IMG/VR virus record: IMGVR_UViG_3300048925_000245
Coordinates: 1 to 43,693 of that record
DNA from: a virus
Reading direction: 5' to 3' (one strand)
DNA length: 43,693 nt
Of the stretch, positions 15,987-24,534 are shown one piece after another; position 1 is the first letter of the stretch, and every line of letters begins with the position of its first letter. Under the pieces are notes generated by a model. The model had not been told where the DNA came from and did no database searches. It worked only from the letters and a program-made list of their open reading frames with translations. The position numbers were made by a program, and so were the translations under genes.

Positions 15987-16295
15987 ATCCTGCTCTTCAC
16001 GCCATTTTTCGATCTCCTGCCGGAGTTTCGCCTTACCCGAGTTTTTATGTGGAGGTTTTCCGAAGATGCTCTCGAACTGCGCACGCAACGCGACAAGTTC
16101 TTCATCAACTTCGTCACTGCCTGACGCTTCACGCACTTCCGCGCTGGAAATTTCAAGGCGGTCTTTTTGCACCCACGGATGATTTTGGAAATCACCCGCA
16201 ACGGGTTTTCCCTGACCTGGTTTGATGGTGATGCGGTCGCCATTTTCATCAACAACCACTACCGGAGATTTGGTCCAGTTAATTAACGTCTGCAT
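15984..16295 (-). CDS. Small head-module protein, function unknown
   Basis: 103 residues directly after the capsid gene (four-base gap). The N-terminal half is beta-like (INWTKSPVVVVDENGDRITIKPGQGKPV). The C-terminal third is a charged helix (LRQEIEKWREEQD). Proteins of this size after the capsid in sal3-like phages are often head-decoration or Rho-like-motif proteins, but I do not recognise this one. The ribosome site is weak, suggesting coupling to the capsid gene. Confidence 0.6.
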   Translation of the reverse strand: MQTLINWTKSPVVVVDENGDRITIKPGQGKPVAGDFQNHPWVQKDRLEISSAEVREASGSDEVDEELVALRAQFESIFGKPPHKNSGKAKLRQEIEKWREEQD

Positions 16296-16298
16296 AGA

Positions 16299-17261
16299 TT
16301 AGATCCCGTCGATGTAGTGGAAAGCACCAGGCACACGAATTTCAGTGCCGCCAGTACGGGTAAGAGCCGGTACTTTGAAATTCACGTTGTCTGCGGTGGC
16401 AGGAGCCAGGAACTGGAGCGGCATAACGTCATGGCCTTTGACCACTTCCATATCCCTGCAGTAGACGACCATACGGTCTTCATCCAGCGGGGTTTCTTCC
16501 GGCTGGCCGTTATCGTCCTTCACTTCTGTTGAAAGCAGAATGTCATCGGTAAACGTCATGTCAGGGAAGTTTTCGCGCAGGAACTGCAACAGCGTGTAGT
16601 TCGATGCGTTGTGCGTGGAAAGCATGGTGCGCATCAAAAGCTGCATCTGAGCGGGTGGAAGCACGAAATCGGTCGGACGAAACACCGTATTGGTATTGTT
16701 CAGATAGACCTGGTTGTACGCGTTGCCGAAGAAATCAATGATCGGCTGCGTGCCCTTTGTAGGGATATCAGCCACCAGCGCTTTAAGGGTGGCTAGCGCG
16801 GCTTCGCGGGTGACATTCTTGCTGGTGTAAAGACCTTCACCAATATGACGGCCCCAGAGATAGATTTTATTCAGCCCACGCTCAGTAACATCACGCACCG
16901 CCTGAGCCTTACGCGCATCCAGCGGAATATCATAGAGCTGGGCGCGGCCAATCTCTTCGATGGTGTAGGTGTAACCCAGCGCCGCCGTTTTGATCTGATG
17001 GAAACCGATGCTCGTTGCCACATCAACGGTTGGGATGTCCGTTGAGTTCGGGCCCAGCAGTTGCAGCTCGCCGCGCGCATCGGTGGCCTGAAACGCTACA
17101 GACTCCACCCAGTCTGGCGCAGAGTCATCAAGTGGCACAAGTTGGGTGTATTTGTACTGAGGGTATTTTTTTTCGTAAACCTTATGCTCCAGGTGAACAG
17201 CCTGCTGGATCAGAAAACCCATCGCTGCGGTAGGAGACATATCAAACATATTGCGTCGCAT
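16299..17261 (-). CDS. Major capsid protein, DUF2184 family
   Basis: 320 residues. The start MRRNMFDMSPTAAMGFLIQQ and body features (GYTYTIEEIGRAQLYDI, PLDARKAQAVRDVTERG, YNQVYLNN, QFLRENFPDMTF) match DUF2184 capsid subunits of the HK97-fold group in sal3-like myoviruses. An AGGGA site precedes the ATG by seven bases. The protein forms the icosahedral shell with the cement protein and nested scaffold encoded just upstream. Confidence 0.9.
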   Translation of the reverse strand: MRRNMFDMSPTAAMGFLIQQAVHLEHKVYEKKYPQYKYTQLVPLDDSAPDWVESVAFQATDARGELQLLGPNSTDIPTVDVATSIGFHQIKTAALGYTYTIEEIGRAQLYDIPLDARKAQAVRDVTERGLNKIYLWGRHIGEGLYTSKNVTREAALATLKALVADIPTKGTQPIIDFFGNAYNQVYLNNTNTVFRPTDFVLPPAQMQLLMRTMLSTHNASNYTLLQFLRENFPDMTFTDDILLSTEVKDDNGQPEETPLDEDRMVVYCRDMEVVKGHDVMPLQFLAPATADNVNFKVPALTRTGGTEIRVPGAFHYIDGI

Positions 17262-17282
17262 ATTATTTTCCCTGAATTAAAT

Positions 17283-17822
17283 TTATTCGCCCTGACCAGC
17301 GTCGGAACCTGATGCACCAGCATCAACTGAAAGGATGCCATGAACGCGGATCTCACCGATTTTTCCGGCTTCAACGTCATTCACCCACTTAACAAGATTC
17401 AGCGCCACACCGTTCCCGCCCGCCGTCAGGCGACCTAGATTCTCTTCATCATCAACAATGACTTCGACGGGATCGCCACCTTCAGCACCATCCACGCAAA
17501 GCGCGAACATTGCACCGTCTTCCAGCACTGAGGCCACATCGTTGATGCGGTAGCCGCTTGCGTATACGCCTTCGTCATTCGGCGGGGTCGGGCTTGACTG
17601 TGCCTGGCTGCGAACAGTGAAACCGACAATATCAGCCGCGACAGTATCAGCCTTAACAGGCGCAACAGAGCGACGAGCCGCACCACGGATCACCGCGCGG
17701 CCGAACGGAATAAATTGCTCTTCGGTCAGGCGTGACACGATTTTGTTTACTTCGATGGTGGATACCTGGCCTTCATAGCCGAGGCCGTTAAACAAGCCGA
17801 AAGAGTCCTGAGCAATAGCCAT
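17283..17822 (-). CDS. Capsid cement/decoration protein (gp24-like)
   Basis: 179 residues. It lies between the DUF2213 protease-scaffold and the capsid gene, the usual place for structural cement proteins of this cluster. It is beta-rich (NKIVSRLTEEQFIPFGRAVIRG, IVGFTVRSQAQ, VYASGYRINDVASVLEDG) with a Gly/Ser/Asp-rich tail (VDAGASGSDAGQG). The ATG overlaps the preceding TAA by one base. Confidence 0.75.
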   Translation of the reverse strand: MAIAQDSFGLFNGLGYEGQVSTIEVNKIVSRLTEEQFIPFGRAVIRGAARRSVAPVKADTVAADIVGFTVRSQAQSSPTPPNDEGVYASGYRINDVASVLEDGAMFALCVDGAEGGDPVEVIVDDEENLGRLTAGGNGVALNLVKWVNDVEAGKIGEIRVHGILSVDAGASGSDAGQGE

Positions 17823-18436
17823 TATTTTTTACCTTGTTGGTTGCGACCGTAGCGCTGGTCGAGGAAGTTATTACGGGCGCTTACCCGCTGCTGGTTCGCA
17901 TCGCCCGTCTGACGGTGCATGACGTTGGTCATGTCGTTGGCGAAACGGCGATGTGAATCGTTGGTGCTCTTGTTCTGCGGATCGTCAGGATTTTCATCCT
18001 CACTTTCTTTTTGCTCTTCAGCCGCATCAAAGAACGCAGAAACATACGCATCAGGCGCTTTATCCCAGGTCGCGTATTTTTTGCATTTGATACCGGCCGC
18101 ATCGAGTGCGTTGCGCTTAATGGTCAGCGGGTCCATCGAATCACAGGAGAAATTTTTCCCTACAATTTTGCGGGCACCGCCCAGCGTTGAGACAACCTGA
18201 TCAACACGCTGCTGGATTGCAGCATCAGAAGTCTGGGTTTTTAGTTCTTCCAGTTCTTCCTCCTTTTTCTCCAGTTTCACTTCAAGCTGAGCGATTTCCC
18301 CTTCCAGCTTTTCCTGGTTTTCATCGCCAGTTCGGATCCGCGTCATAAGACTGTCTAACGTGGTCTGGATCAGCGTGGCGGTGGCCTGGTCTGCCACTTC
18401 CACTTTTGCGCCGCTATCGAGAGTGATTTGTGGCAT
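17822..18436 (-). CDS. Nested scaffolding protein from an internal start
   Basis: An in-frame ATG at 18436 inside the DUF2213 gene is preceded by AAAGGAG nine bases upstream, stronger than the site of the full-length protein. The product (204 residues, starting MPQITLDSGAKVEVADQ) begins where the protease part ends and consists of the coiled coil plus acidic tail. This mirrors lambda C/Nu3. Sequence supports initiation; expression is inferred. Confidence 0.72.
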   Translation of the reverse strand: MPQITLDSGAKVEVADQATATLIQTTLDSLMTRIRTGDENQEKLEGEIAQLEVKLEKKEEELEELKTQTSDAAIQQRVDQVVSTLGGARKIVGKNFSCDSMDPLTIKRNALDAAGIKCKKYATWDKAPDAYVSAFFDAAEEQKESEDENPDDPQNKSTNDSHRRFANDMTNVMHRQTGDANQQRVSARNNFLDQRYGRNQQGKK

Positions 18437-19009
18437 AGGTTTTTGCTCCTTTGGTTTATTTGAATCAAAAAGTCGCGCCAGATGCCCCGCCCGAGCGGAA
18501 TCACAAAGCGCTATGTGGTTAACGAGAATGTCAGTCTGAATAAATTCATAAGGTGTGCCGCAAGGGGCAACACCAGGCTGACGGATGTATTCAGCGCTAT
18601 ATCCGGCTGATAGCTCGGCGGTGCCAGCGTTTATGGCGTCTATCGCGGCCTGATCTTTGATGAGGTGATCAACAACGACGAAATCACCAAATCTGCGCCC
18701 TGCGGTCGTGGCATGGCCGACAGAAACCTCTTTGAAGGTTTTCGAATCGACAAAATCGTCGGGGTGCTGAAGGGTGATATCGGCGTTGTCGTAGCTGGCG
18801 AGGCTTTCCGGTTTAAAAACTTCTTCCGGTGGGCGATAGACGTTTACTAACTCGTTCGGTGGTCTGTCCGTTAATCCCAGCTCCTGCGCGGTGTACTGCT
18901 GCACGCCAGTACGCGCCACTCTTCCAGGCACGGAGAGATATCCGTTATCAAGAATTTTTCGCTGAGAATCGACGCGGAAAGACAGCCGATCCGTTACCGT
19001 GATCCGCAT
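17822..19009 (-). CDS. DUF2213 prohead protease/scaffold protein
   Basis: 395 residues from the ATG at 19009, which has AGGA eight bases upstream; the open frame reaches 19078 but earlier codons overlap the gp7-like gene. Residues 1-190 (RFGDFVVVDHLIKDQAAIDAI, GTAELSAGYSAEY, NHIALCDSARAG) match the DUF2213 domain, a prohead-protease-like fold. The NHIAL-x-x-x-x-R segment is a recognised feature of the protease fold, so self-cleaving maturation is likely. The second half is a coiled coil (about 235-270) and an acidic region that serves as scaffold. A nested start at 18436 would give the scaffold alone. Confidence 0.85.
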   Translation of the reverse strand: MRITVTDRLSFRVDSQRKILDNGYLSVPGRVARTGVQQYTAQELGLTDRPPNELVNVYRPPEEVFKPESLASYDNADITLQHPDDFVDSKTFKEVSVGHATTAGRRFGDFVVVDHLIKDQAAIDAINAGTAELSAGYSAEYIRQPGVAPCGTPYEFIQTDILVNHIALCDSARAGHLARLFDSNKPKEQKPMPQITLDSGAKVEVADQATATLIQTTLDSLMTRIRTGDENQEKLEGEIAQLEVKLEKKEEELEELKTQTSDAAIQQRVDQVVSTLGGARKIVGKNFSCDSMDPLTIKRNALDAAGIKCKKYATWDKAPDAYVSAFFDAAEEQKESEDENPDDPQNKSTNDSHRRFANDMTNVMHRQTGDANQQRVSARNNFLDQRYGRNQQGKK

Positions 19010-19029
19010 GTTTTTTTCCTGAGTTGGTT

Positions 19030-19854
19030 TTACTTGTAATCCAGCCCCTGTATCTGAGGAATGCCAGTACAGCGGCAATTTATGTGCGCACGCCCCGGGT
19101 AAAGCCCTGTTTCCCCGTTGTACATCGCACCGCGTGACCAGAGATAAACGCCTGGACCGTAGCCCACGTCATTTCTGGCGATGTAGAAACATTTTATTTT
19201 TGCCCGCGGATATTTCCCTGCGGGATTGCCTGACACCCTGGCATCTTTCGAATCAGACCACCTGAAACGCGTTATACCGGATGAAGTCTGTCGCTTGCGA
19301 TTAATGTCACTGGTGACCTTCAGCGTCTGGTCACGCGCTATCAGAGCCGCTCTGCGATACGTTGCCCCTGTGACCGCCTGAAGATTGCGCGTCAGGGTGG
19401 TAACGCTATCTCCCCTCAGGATGCTGTCCATCACCTGCCGCTGGATATTGTCAAAATAATCAGACGACAGAGAGCGGATCAGGGCCACGTTTTCCTCTAC
19501 CGCTGCATCGAAAAAATCACCCAGACTTTCGCGTGTCAAAAGCCCCTCGATATCCACGCCCAGCGCCCTGTTAATTTGCTCGACGAACGCCGCCGATGTT
19601 TCCGACTCAGCCAGGCTAACTACGCGCTGCGCCAGCTTGTTCTGCTGCCCGTGATAAGCATCAGAATAAAAACGCTCTGCGGCATGGTTTAACGCGGCTT
19701 TAATCAGGTCGGTGAGAAAACTGTCGGCGGTATAGCTTCGTTTGAGGGCGGGGATCAGCGCTTCCTGAACGCTGCGGGCCATCAGGTTAATCATTGCCCT
19801 TAGCTGGCCGTTGTAATACTTCTCCAGCTCGCCGTTAATCGTCTGCGGCTGCAT
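19030..19854 (-). CDS. Head morphogenesis protein, SPP1 gp7/Mu gpF-like
   Basis: 274 residues from the ATG at 19854. The open frame extends to 20055, but those codons lie inside the portal gene and look unlike the family. Family features: MINLMARSVQEALIPALK, IQRQVMDSILRGDSVTTLTRNLQ, IARDQTLKVTSDINRKRQTSSGI, WSDSKDARVSGNPAG and the closing Cys-containing NCRCTGIPQI. It binds the portal and joins early head assembly. It overlaps the portal gene by about 20 bases. Confidence 0.85.
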   Translation of the reverse strand: MQPQTINGELEKYYNGQLRAMINLMARSVQEALIPALKRSYTADSFLTDLIKAALNHAAERFYSDAYHGQQNKLAQRVVSLAESETSAAFVEQINRALGVDIEGLLTRESLGDFFDAAVEENVALIRSLSSDYFDNIQRQVMDSILRGDSVTTLTRNLQAVTGATYRRAALIARDQTLKVTSDINRKRQTSSGITRFRWSDSKDARVSGNPAGKYPRAKIKCFYIARNDVGYGPGVYLWSRGAMYNGETGLYPGRAHINCRCTGIPQIQGLDYK

Positions 19855-21247
19855 TGGCTGGCGGCGTGTCGCCTGTTCCTGAATTCTCCGTTTCAGTTTC
19901 TCCGATACTGAAGCGGAACTCTCCGGCGGCTTCTGCTCGTTCGTCCTCCACAACGCGTTTAAGGAATTCTTCGCTGATAACATACTGGCCACTCTCTTTG
20001 AGTTTTCGAACCACTGCAGATCGCGGAATGACTTTTTGCTGAAGGCGTAAATCATCGGTCTGGGCTTCTGCCAGATTGCGATCTTTCACTTCGGATTCAT
20101 TCGGAATTTCGAGAGGGTTGAACTCATAATTCAGGTCGTCGGGCGCAACGCCCAGCGTCGAGCGAATTAAAACCTCGTCGATCTGATTCAGGAATTTCCG
20201 GTACTTCATTTCCTGATCGCCCCGAACGCGGTTGTAGTAGTTCTTTGCATCCCCCTGACCAGAATCACCCAGGCCTTTTGACTGCACGCCAAACAAGCGC
20301 GTCATGGGCTGTTTAGCGGCTCCTGCTGTCCACTCCATGAGAACGGAGAGGATTTCCCCCAGCCCACCGAATGAAATCGGCTTGCGCTCGAATGTCTCCG
20401 TGCTGTCCATGAGGGCCAGCCTGAACATGGATTTCAGCATCCCGAAATTCAGGAAACGGTTCATGATGGACTGGTCCATATCACCAGAGGAAAGGTCCGT
20501 AGCCAGATTTTCGCGGGAAATCACATCAACGTTGGCTTCCAGAATGAGCGACGCTATACCGGCTTTCGCTGCGGCTGAGTCCTTCAAATCCTCCATGCAT
20601 CGCCTTAATACGCTGTCATCCCAGCCGTTATTCAGCAACCGCAAGCGTGGCGGCAGGGCTTCCCCAGGCGCGATGATGAAATGGCTGTGGTGAACGTTCT
20701 GCACCCCGCCGTTTATCCGGTAGGTTTCCGCTCGCATGTAGTTTTCTGCGGTCGGATCCGAATAGTTGTAGGTAGAGGGGGAAATCATCGTTCTGTCGAG
20801 ATTTACCAGACGTTTAAGCGAACCCTGCTTTATTTTGTCCAGTTCTAACGGCTGGCCCAGCTCCTGATCGGTAATCAGCAAAACGCCAGCACCACCGTAA
20901 ACGCCAGCCCAGGTAAAAGCGGCCTGTGTTCTTTCCTGAAGCTCGAATAATTTTTCAGCCTCATGAATTTTCGCCGCATCTTTGCCCGTAATGGTCCGCC
21001 ATTCCCGCGTGGCATCCTCTACTGGGTGATCGACTACGGCCCCAGCTATCCAGTTATCGAAATAAGCGGCTTCCATTTCCAGATAATCATTGAGCTGGGT
21101 AATGGTGAAGCGGTTATAAGAGCGACGGTCGCGATTCGTTCCCATGCCTGTGACGACATTAGAAAGACTGTCAAAGACAGGCATCACCCCGCCGCTATTG
21201 GTTAATTTAAAGCGGGGCTTAGCCGCCTGGTTTTCTTTCTCGGCCAT
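19835..21247 (-). CDS. Portal protein, DUF1073 family
   Basis: 470 residues. Features of DUF1073 portals include DNWIAGAVVDHPVEDATREWR, AGVYGGAGVLLI, HHSHFIIAPGEALPPR, and GQGDAKNYYNRVRGDQEMKYRKFL (about 335-360), whose long-helix region forms the portal wing. The portal ring is the DNA entry/exit channel and binds TerL. It follows TerL by three bases. Note that databases sometimes label this family after anti-CBASS Acb1 because some members carry that domain; no Acb1-type domain is visible in this one. Confidence 0.9.
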   Translation of the reverse strand: MAEKENQAAKPRFKLTNSGGVMPVFDSLSNVVTGMGTNRDRRSYNRFTITQLNDYLEMEAAYFDNWIAGAVVDHPVEDATREWRTITGKDAAKIHEAEKLFELQERTQAAFTWAGVYGGAGVLLITDQELGQPLELDKIKQGSLKRLVNLDRTMISPSTYNYSDPTAENYMRAETYRINGGVQNVHHSHFIIAPGEALPPRLRLLNNGWDDSVLRRCMEDLKDSAAAKAGIASLILEANVDVISRENLATDLSSGDMDQSIMNRFLNFGMLKSMFRLALMDSTETFERKPISFGGLGEILSVLMEWTAGAAKQPMTRLFGVQSKGLGDSGQGDAKNYYNRVRGDQEMKYRKFLNQIDEVLIRSTLGVAPDDLNYEFNPLEIPNESEVKDRNLAEAQTDDLRLQQKVIPRSAVVRKLKESGQYVISEEFLKRVVEDERAEAAGEFRFSIGETETENSGTGDTPPANAAADD

Positions 21248-21250
21248 AAT

Positions 21251-22789
21251 TTACCATTCGTTGTATGGGGTGGCGCCGCTGTCAAACGCCTCTTTAATGG
21301 CATCCATCATCGGATCAAGCTGGTCATCATGAGTGTTAAACGCGGCGTTGATACCCTCCATTTCCTGAAGGAAATCACTTACCCAGGGAGCGGAGGCCGG
21401 AAGCCTGATATAACCAGACTCGATCCAGCCCTGCGTATCCATGAGGCGGGTGTATTTGTCCTGATCGCGCTGTATTGCGCGTATAGGGCAGAGAGCGCCC
21501 TTGCGGATAGACTGAATCAGGCCAGTACCGGAAGATTTATCCTCAACGGCCATGAAGCGCAGCGGCCCGTTCTGCATCGGCTTGCACTTGTTCCAGAACG
21601 CGATGGCTCGCCTTTTCAGCTCGTCGGATTCCCATTTCCCGCGTATCAGGTCAATCAGATAGAGATAACCGTCAACGCCCAGCCCCCAGTGCTCGAAAAC
21701 AGAGAAGTCATTAACTTCTTTTATTTTCTGCGCTGTATCAGCGTAAATGGCGCGCCACTTCAGTTTCGGAAGCTGGGTATACTCCCCGAACCACGCCGAT
21801 TTAATCAGGCCACCACCTTTCGCCGCTGGCCGTTGCTGGTACAACGCATTCCAGACCAGTGATCCGCGCTGTTTGCACTTCTCCACAAAGGCCTGAGGCA
21901 TTCGCTCAGGAAAAAGAATTTCGCCTTTTTTTCTCAGCGCATATTTTTTCCCGTTCAGTTCGTGGTTTTCGTCCTTTTCGGCTTCCATAGGGAAACTAAC
22001 CACTCGCCACTCTTCGCCGCCCTCCTTCGCTTTCTTCAGGAGCTGCCCCGCCAGATCGTCCTTATGCCAGCGGGTCAGGATGATGATGACGCCGTTTAAT
22101 TTCGGATCAGCACGCGTGAAAAATGTCGTGTCGTACCAGTCCATGACTGTTTCCTGGTACACCGGAGAAGACGCGGTTTTGTAATCCTTTGCAGGGTCAT
22201 CAATGATGCCGATCTGCATCCCCTGACCAGTGATACCACCATTAACGCCAGCAGCGCGGTAAGAGCCTGAATGAATGACGCCTTTACTGTTTACCATCTC
22301 CCATAGCGCCGCCGTTCTGATAGCGCCGGTACGGGCGTTTGCCAGGCATGTATCAGGGTAAACGTCACGATAACGCTCACTTTCAATGATGCGCTGCGTG
22401 TCGCGTGACATACGCTCTGCAAGGTCTGAAGAATACGAACAAGAAATCACGTTCCAGTCGGGATGTTTCCCCAGCACCTTTGCAGGGAATCGACGAGAGG
22501 CCAGTTCACTTTTACCAGAACGAGGGGGAGCGAAAATCATCAGGCGCGGCATCAGGCCTTTTTCCACGTCCTCCAGAAATTTATCCAGCTCAAGACAGAT
22601 TAATTCGTTAAACCAGCCCGTCTCATAGGTCGGGTGAGTGTAGAGCGTGAAATCCAGCATCGACTCCCGCGCTTTTTCTACTGCCCTTTTTTTAAATCCC
22701 TCCAGGATCTGCCTGTTCGTCAGCTCCCGCTTATTCCTGGTCGTCTGGTGGTGCTTCCCTGTCTGAGAGTTGATCGCTAAATCTGCCAT
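21251..22789 (-). CDS. Terminase large subunit (ATPase and nuclease)
   Basis: 512 residues. Walker A APPRSGKS (87-94), Walker B IGIIDDP (193-199) and coupling motif IILTRWH (236-242) form the packaging ATPase. The C-terminal RNase-H-like nuclease shows IYADTAQ, FMAVEDKSSGTG and DDQLDPMMDAI with candidate metal-binding acids. It cuts concatemers and pumps DNA into the prohead through the portal. It overlaps the small-subunit gene by 59 bases; the start at 22789 has GGAG nine bases upstream. Confidence 0.93.
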   Translation of the reverse strand: MADLAINSQTGKHHQTTRNKRELTNRQILEGFKKRAVEKARESMLDFTLYTHPTYETGWFNELICLELDKFLEDVEKGLMPRLMIFAPPRSGKSELASRRFPAKVLGKHPDWNVISCSYSSDLAERMSRDTQRIIESERYRDVYPDTCLANARTGAIRTAALWEMVNSKGVIHSGSYRAAGVNGGITGQGMQIGIIDDPAKDYKTASSPVYQETVMDWYDTTFFTRADPKLNGVIIILTRWHKDDLAGQLLKKAKEGGEEWRVVSFPMEAEKDENHELNGKKYALRKKGEILFPERMPQAFVEKCKQRGSLVWNALYQQRPAAKGGGLIKSAWFGEYTQLPKLKWRAIYADTAQKIKEVNDFSVFEHWGLGVDGYLYLIDLIRGKWESDELKRRAIAFWNKCKPMQNGPLRFMAVEDKSSGTGLIQSIRKGALCPIRAIQRDQDKYTRLMDTQGWIESGYIRLPASAPWVSDFLQEMEGINAAFNTHDDQLDPMMDAIKEAFDSGATPYNEW

Positions 22790-23831
22790 AACCTAAACTC
22801 CGCAAAGCATCGTTCAACTGTTCATCAGTGATGTCGTTTTCCTCCGGCTCCGGATCCTCACCCTCTTTTTTCGCCGCCCTATTTTTTCTGGCCTCAATTA
22901 TTTTCAGGAGATCCCGGCGTGCTGCCTCCTGATTAGCCATGCGAACTTCTAACCCGTTCTGTGTCTGCTTAATCCCTGCATACAGCCAGCGGGCATCACC
23001 TTCCAGCTGAGTGGTATCAGCAACAAAGAGCTGCGTTTGCCCCTCTCCGTTGCACCTGGGACAATCTTCATTGGGAAAACCTGTCTCAACGAATCCAAGC
23101 CCTCCGTATTCAGGTTCCTCTTTGCCGTCGGCGCTGGCCTTCTCTGCCGCCTTGTCGAATTCCTCGATATCCCGCCACTGATAAAGATGACGCTCACCCC
23201 AGCAGTGCCGGCAGTTAACGCGGCGATACTGAACGAGTTCGTTTGGGTTAGCGCTGGCGATAGCAGAGAGCTGGTGAATGATTTCGTCTTCGGTGAGTGA
23301 AAGGCGTTGCTGGCGTTTATCTCTGAGAAAACCTACTGCACGAAAAACCTTAGCATTTCTTAGCATGCGGGAAGCGTTAACGTGAGCCGTTGAACCTTCC
23401 CCTTCATATCCTGCAATCCGGTACGCATCGACAAGTTTTTTTCCTGCTGCTACGTTCTCAGCAAAAATTCCCTGTTGCTCTGAAAGCCCGAAATCCGCAG
23501 GGTTGAAGCTCAGTAAAAACTCTTCAGGGGATGATTTATCAGCAGAGATTTTTGATACCCGAACATCGCAAATATCAGTCGTTTTTAGGGCATTTTTTTT
23601 GGGGCATATTTCAGTTTTTTTTGCCCCTGTTTTTGCCCCTGGTTTTTGCCCTGAATCTGCCCCTAATTTTTTCTTTTCTTCAGCGGTAAGCCTCTTCCTC
23701 ATCCACCCGTTTTTTTTAGCCTTACAGCGTAGTGCTTTTAATGTGATTCCGTACTTCTCAGCAACAGCCTGTTGAGAAAGCACGCCAGCACAGTAATCAC
23801 GCTCAATGGCTTTCTCTTCCGGCTTGCTCAT
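22731..23831 (-). CDS. Terminase small subunit
   Basis: 366 residues, long for a small terminase. The N-terminus (RDYCAGVLSQQAVAEKYGITLKALRCKAKK) is an HTH. Residues about 112-200 (GLSEQQGIFAENVAAGKKLVDAYRIAGY, RMLRNAKVFRAVGFLRDKR) match the Terminase_2 DNA-binding pattern. A zinc knuckle follows (C-x2-C near 209 and C-x2-C-x-G near 259). A basic Lys/Gly-rich linker (about 60-85) is encoded by short repeats that may be the packaging site itself. AGGA upstream supports the start. Confidence 0.88.
   Translation of the reverse strand: MSKPEEKAIERDYCAGVLSQQAVAEKYGITLKALRCKAKKNGWMRKRLTAEEKKKLGADSGQKPGAKTGAKKTEICPKKNALKTTDICDVRVSKISADKSSPEEFLLSFNPADFGLSEQQGIFAENVAAGKKLVDAYRIAGYEGEGSTAHVNASRMLRNAKVFRAVGFLRDKRQQRLSLTEDEIIHQLSAIASANPNELVQYRRVNCRHCWGERHLYQWRDIEEFDKAAEKASADGKEEPEYGGLGFVETGFPNEDCPRCNGEGQTQLFVADTTQLEGDARWLYAGIKQTQNGLEVRMANQEAARRDLLKIIEARKNRAAKKEGEDPEPEENDITDEQLNDALRSLGYGRFSDQLSDREAPPDDQE
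23587..23665. repeat. Tandem GCCCC-T repeats inside terS (candidate pac/cos recognition site)
   Basis: On the plus strand four near-copies of TTTTTGCCCCTG run in tandem (centres near 23626, 23638, 23649, 23661; period 11-13), with two inverted copies (TAGGGCATTTT near 23590 and GGGGCATATT at 23601). They encode the low-complexity linker of TerS. Small terminases commonly bind repeats within or near their own gene. Binding here is inferred. Confidence 0.5.
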
Positions 23832-24273
23832 TAGTTACCGTCCTGTATCGTCTCCTGACTCAGTTATTATCAGTGCATCTGAAGTGTTTAGTTTCCAGCG
23901 CGAATATCTAACTAATGTTTGTTTTTATGCCATACTTTCTTTGCTTGATACTCTCAGATCACCAGGGAAATGGCTCAGGGATGAACCGCTCTTCGCCATC
24001 CTATTACGAATAGAAAATGACTGAGGACAGGGATCAGAAAAATCCTAATACCAACCACTTGCGCTTGTTATGTATCCAAATACTGCCATGCTTCTTAAGA
24101 CTCTGATGTGGAGAATGCCATCTCCAGGGAAACCCGATAAATAGAAAATAAAACTTAGACTCCGGTTGCCCTCCTTGTGAGGGCTATTTTTATACTCCCG
24201 AACTTCGCCTTTTAAATTCTGCGGATGACAAGGTATTATTTATGCCTCAGCACAGAGTACTAATCCGTTCCAT
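23832..24273. other. Gap between terS and the HTH/TAGT cassette
   Basis: 442 bases with no supported gene. It holds a plus-strand terminator (24168-24191) and a few stop-rich stretches. A 72-residue plus-strand frame (23806-24024) overlaps the terS start and has no ribosome site. The gap may hold the cos/pac region or an untranslated RNA ending at the terminator. Confidence 0.5.
24168..24191 (+). terminator. Plus-strand Rho-independent terminator with no gene in front
   Basis: Stem GCCCTC / GAGGGC with loop CTTGT followed by TATTTTT on the plus strand; the minus strand lacks a U-tract. The late genes around it are on the minus strand, so it must end some plus-strand transcript, perhaps a small or antisense RNA. 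Confidence 0.65.
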
Positions 24274-24534
24274 TCATTGGCCAGTACCCTGCTCTTTCTC
24301 CCGCCTCAGTAATTCATGATAAGCATGCGTATCACCGCTTTTCGCTTTCCGGTATAAGGCGGCTCTTATCTGTGCCTCTCCCTTTGCCCTGCCTTTGCGT
24401 ATGGCCTCACGGAAACGAGAAATCTCGCTGTGCTGTTTCTTCAGCTCCGGAAGGTTGATATCCAGTACATCGGCAATTTGCTGTTCACTCATCCGGCACG
24501 CGGCGAGTGACTCAACTTCGGCATAAGGGATCAT
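24274..24534 (-). CDS. Small HTH protein (terminase-small-like or regulator)
   Basis: 86 residues, mostly helical. The N-terminal region (EVESLAACRMSEQQIADVLDINLPEL) has a homeodomain-like HTH. The C-terminus (RAKGEAQIRAALYRKAKSGDTHAYHELLRREKE) resembles the phage-type HTH/small-terminase helix pattern. It overlaps the TAGT gene by four bases (ATGA) in the same cassette. A DNA-binding partner of the glycosyltransferase or a second packaging protein are both possible. Confidence 0.6.
   Translation of the reverse strand: MIPYAEVESLAACRMSEQQIADVLDINLPELKKQHSEISRFREAIRKGRAKGEAQIRAALYRKAKSGDTHAYHELLRREKEQGTGQ

Noticed and set aside
19835-21247. Anti-CBASS Acb1 activity for the portal gene
   Set aside because: The DUF1073 family name is sometimes linked to Acb1, but this protein is of plain portal length and shows no added phosphodiesterase domain.
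23806-24024. 72-residue plus-strand frame before the orphan terminator
   Set aside because: Overlaps the terS start antisense and lacks a ribosome site; a non-coding RNA is at least as likely.
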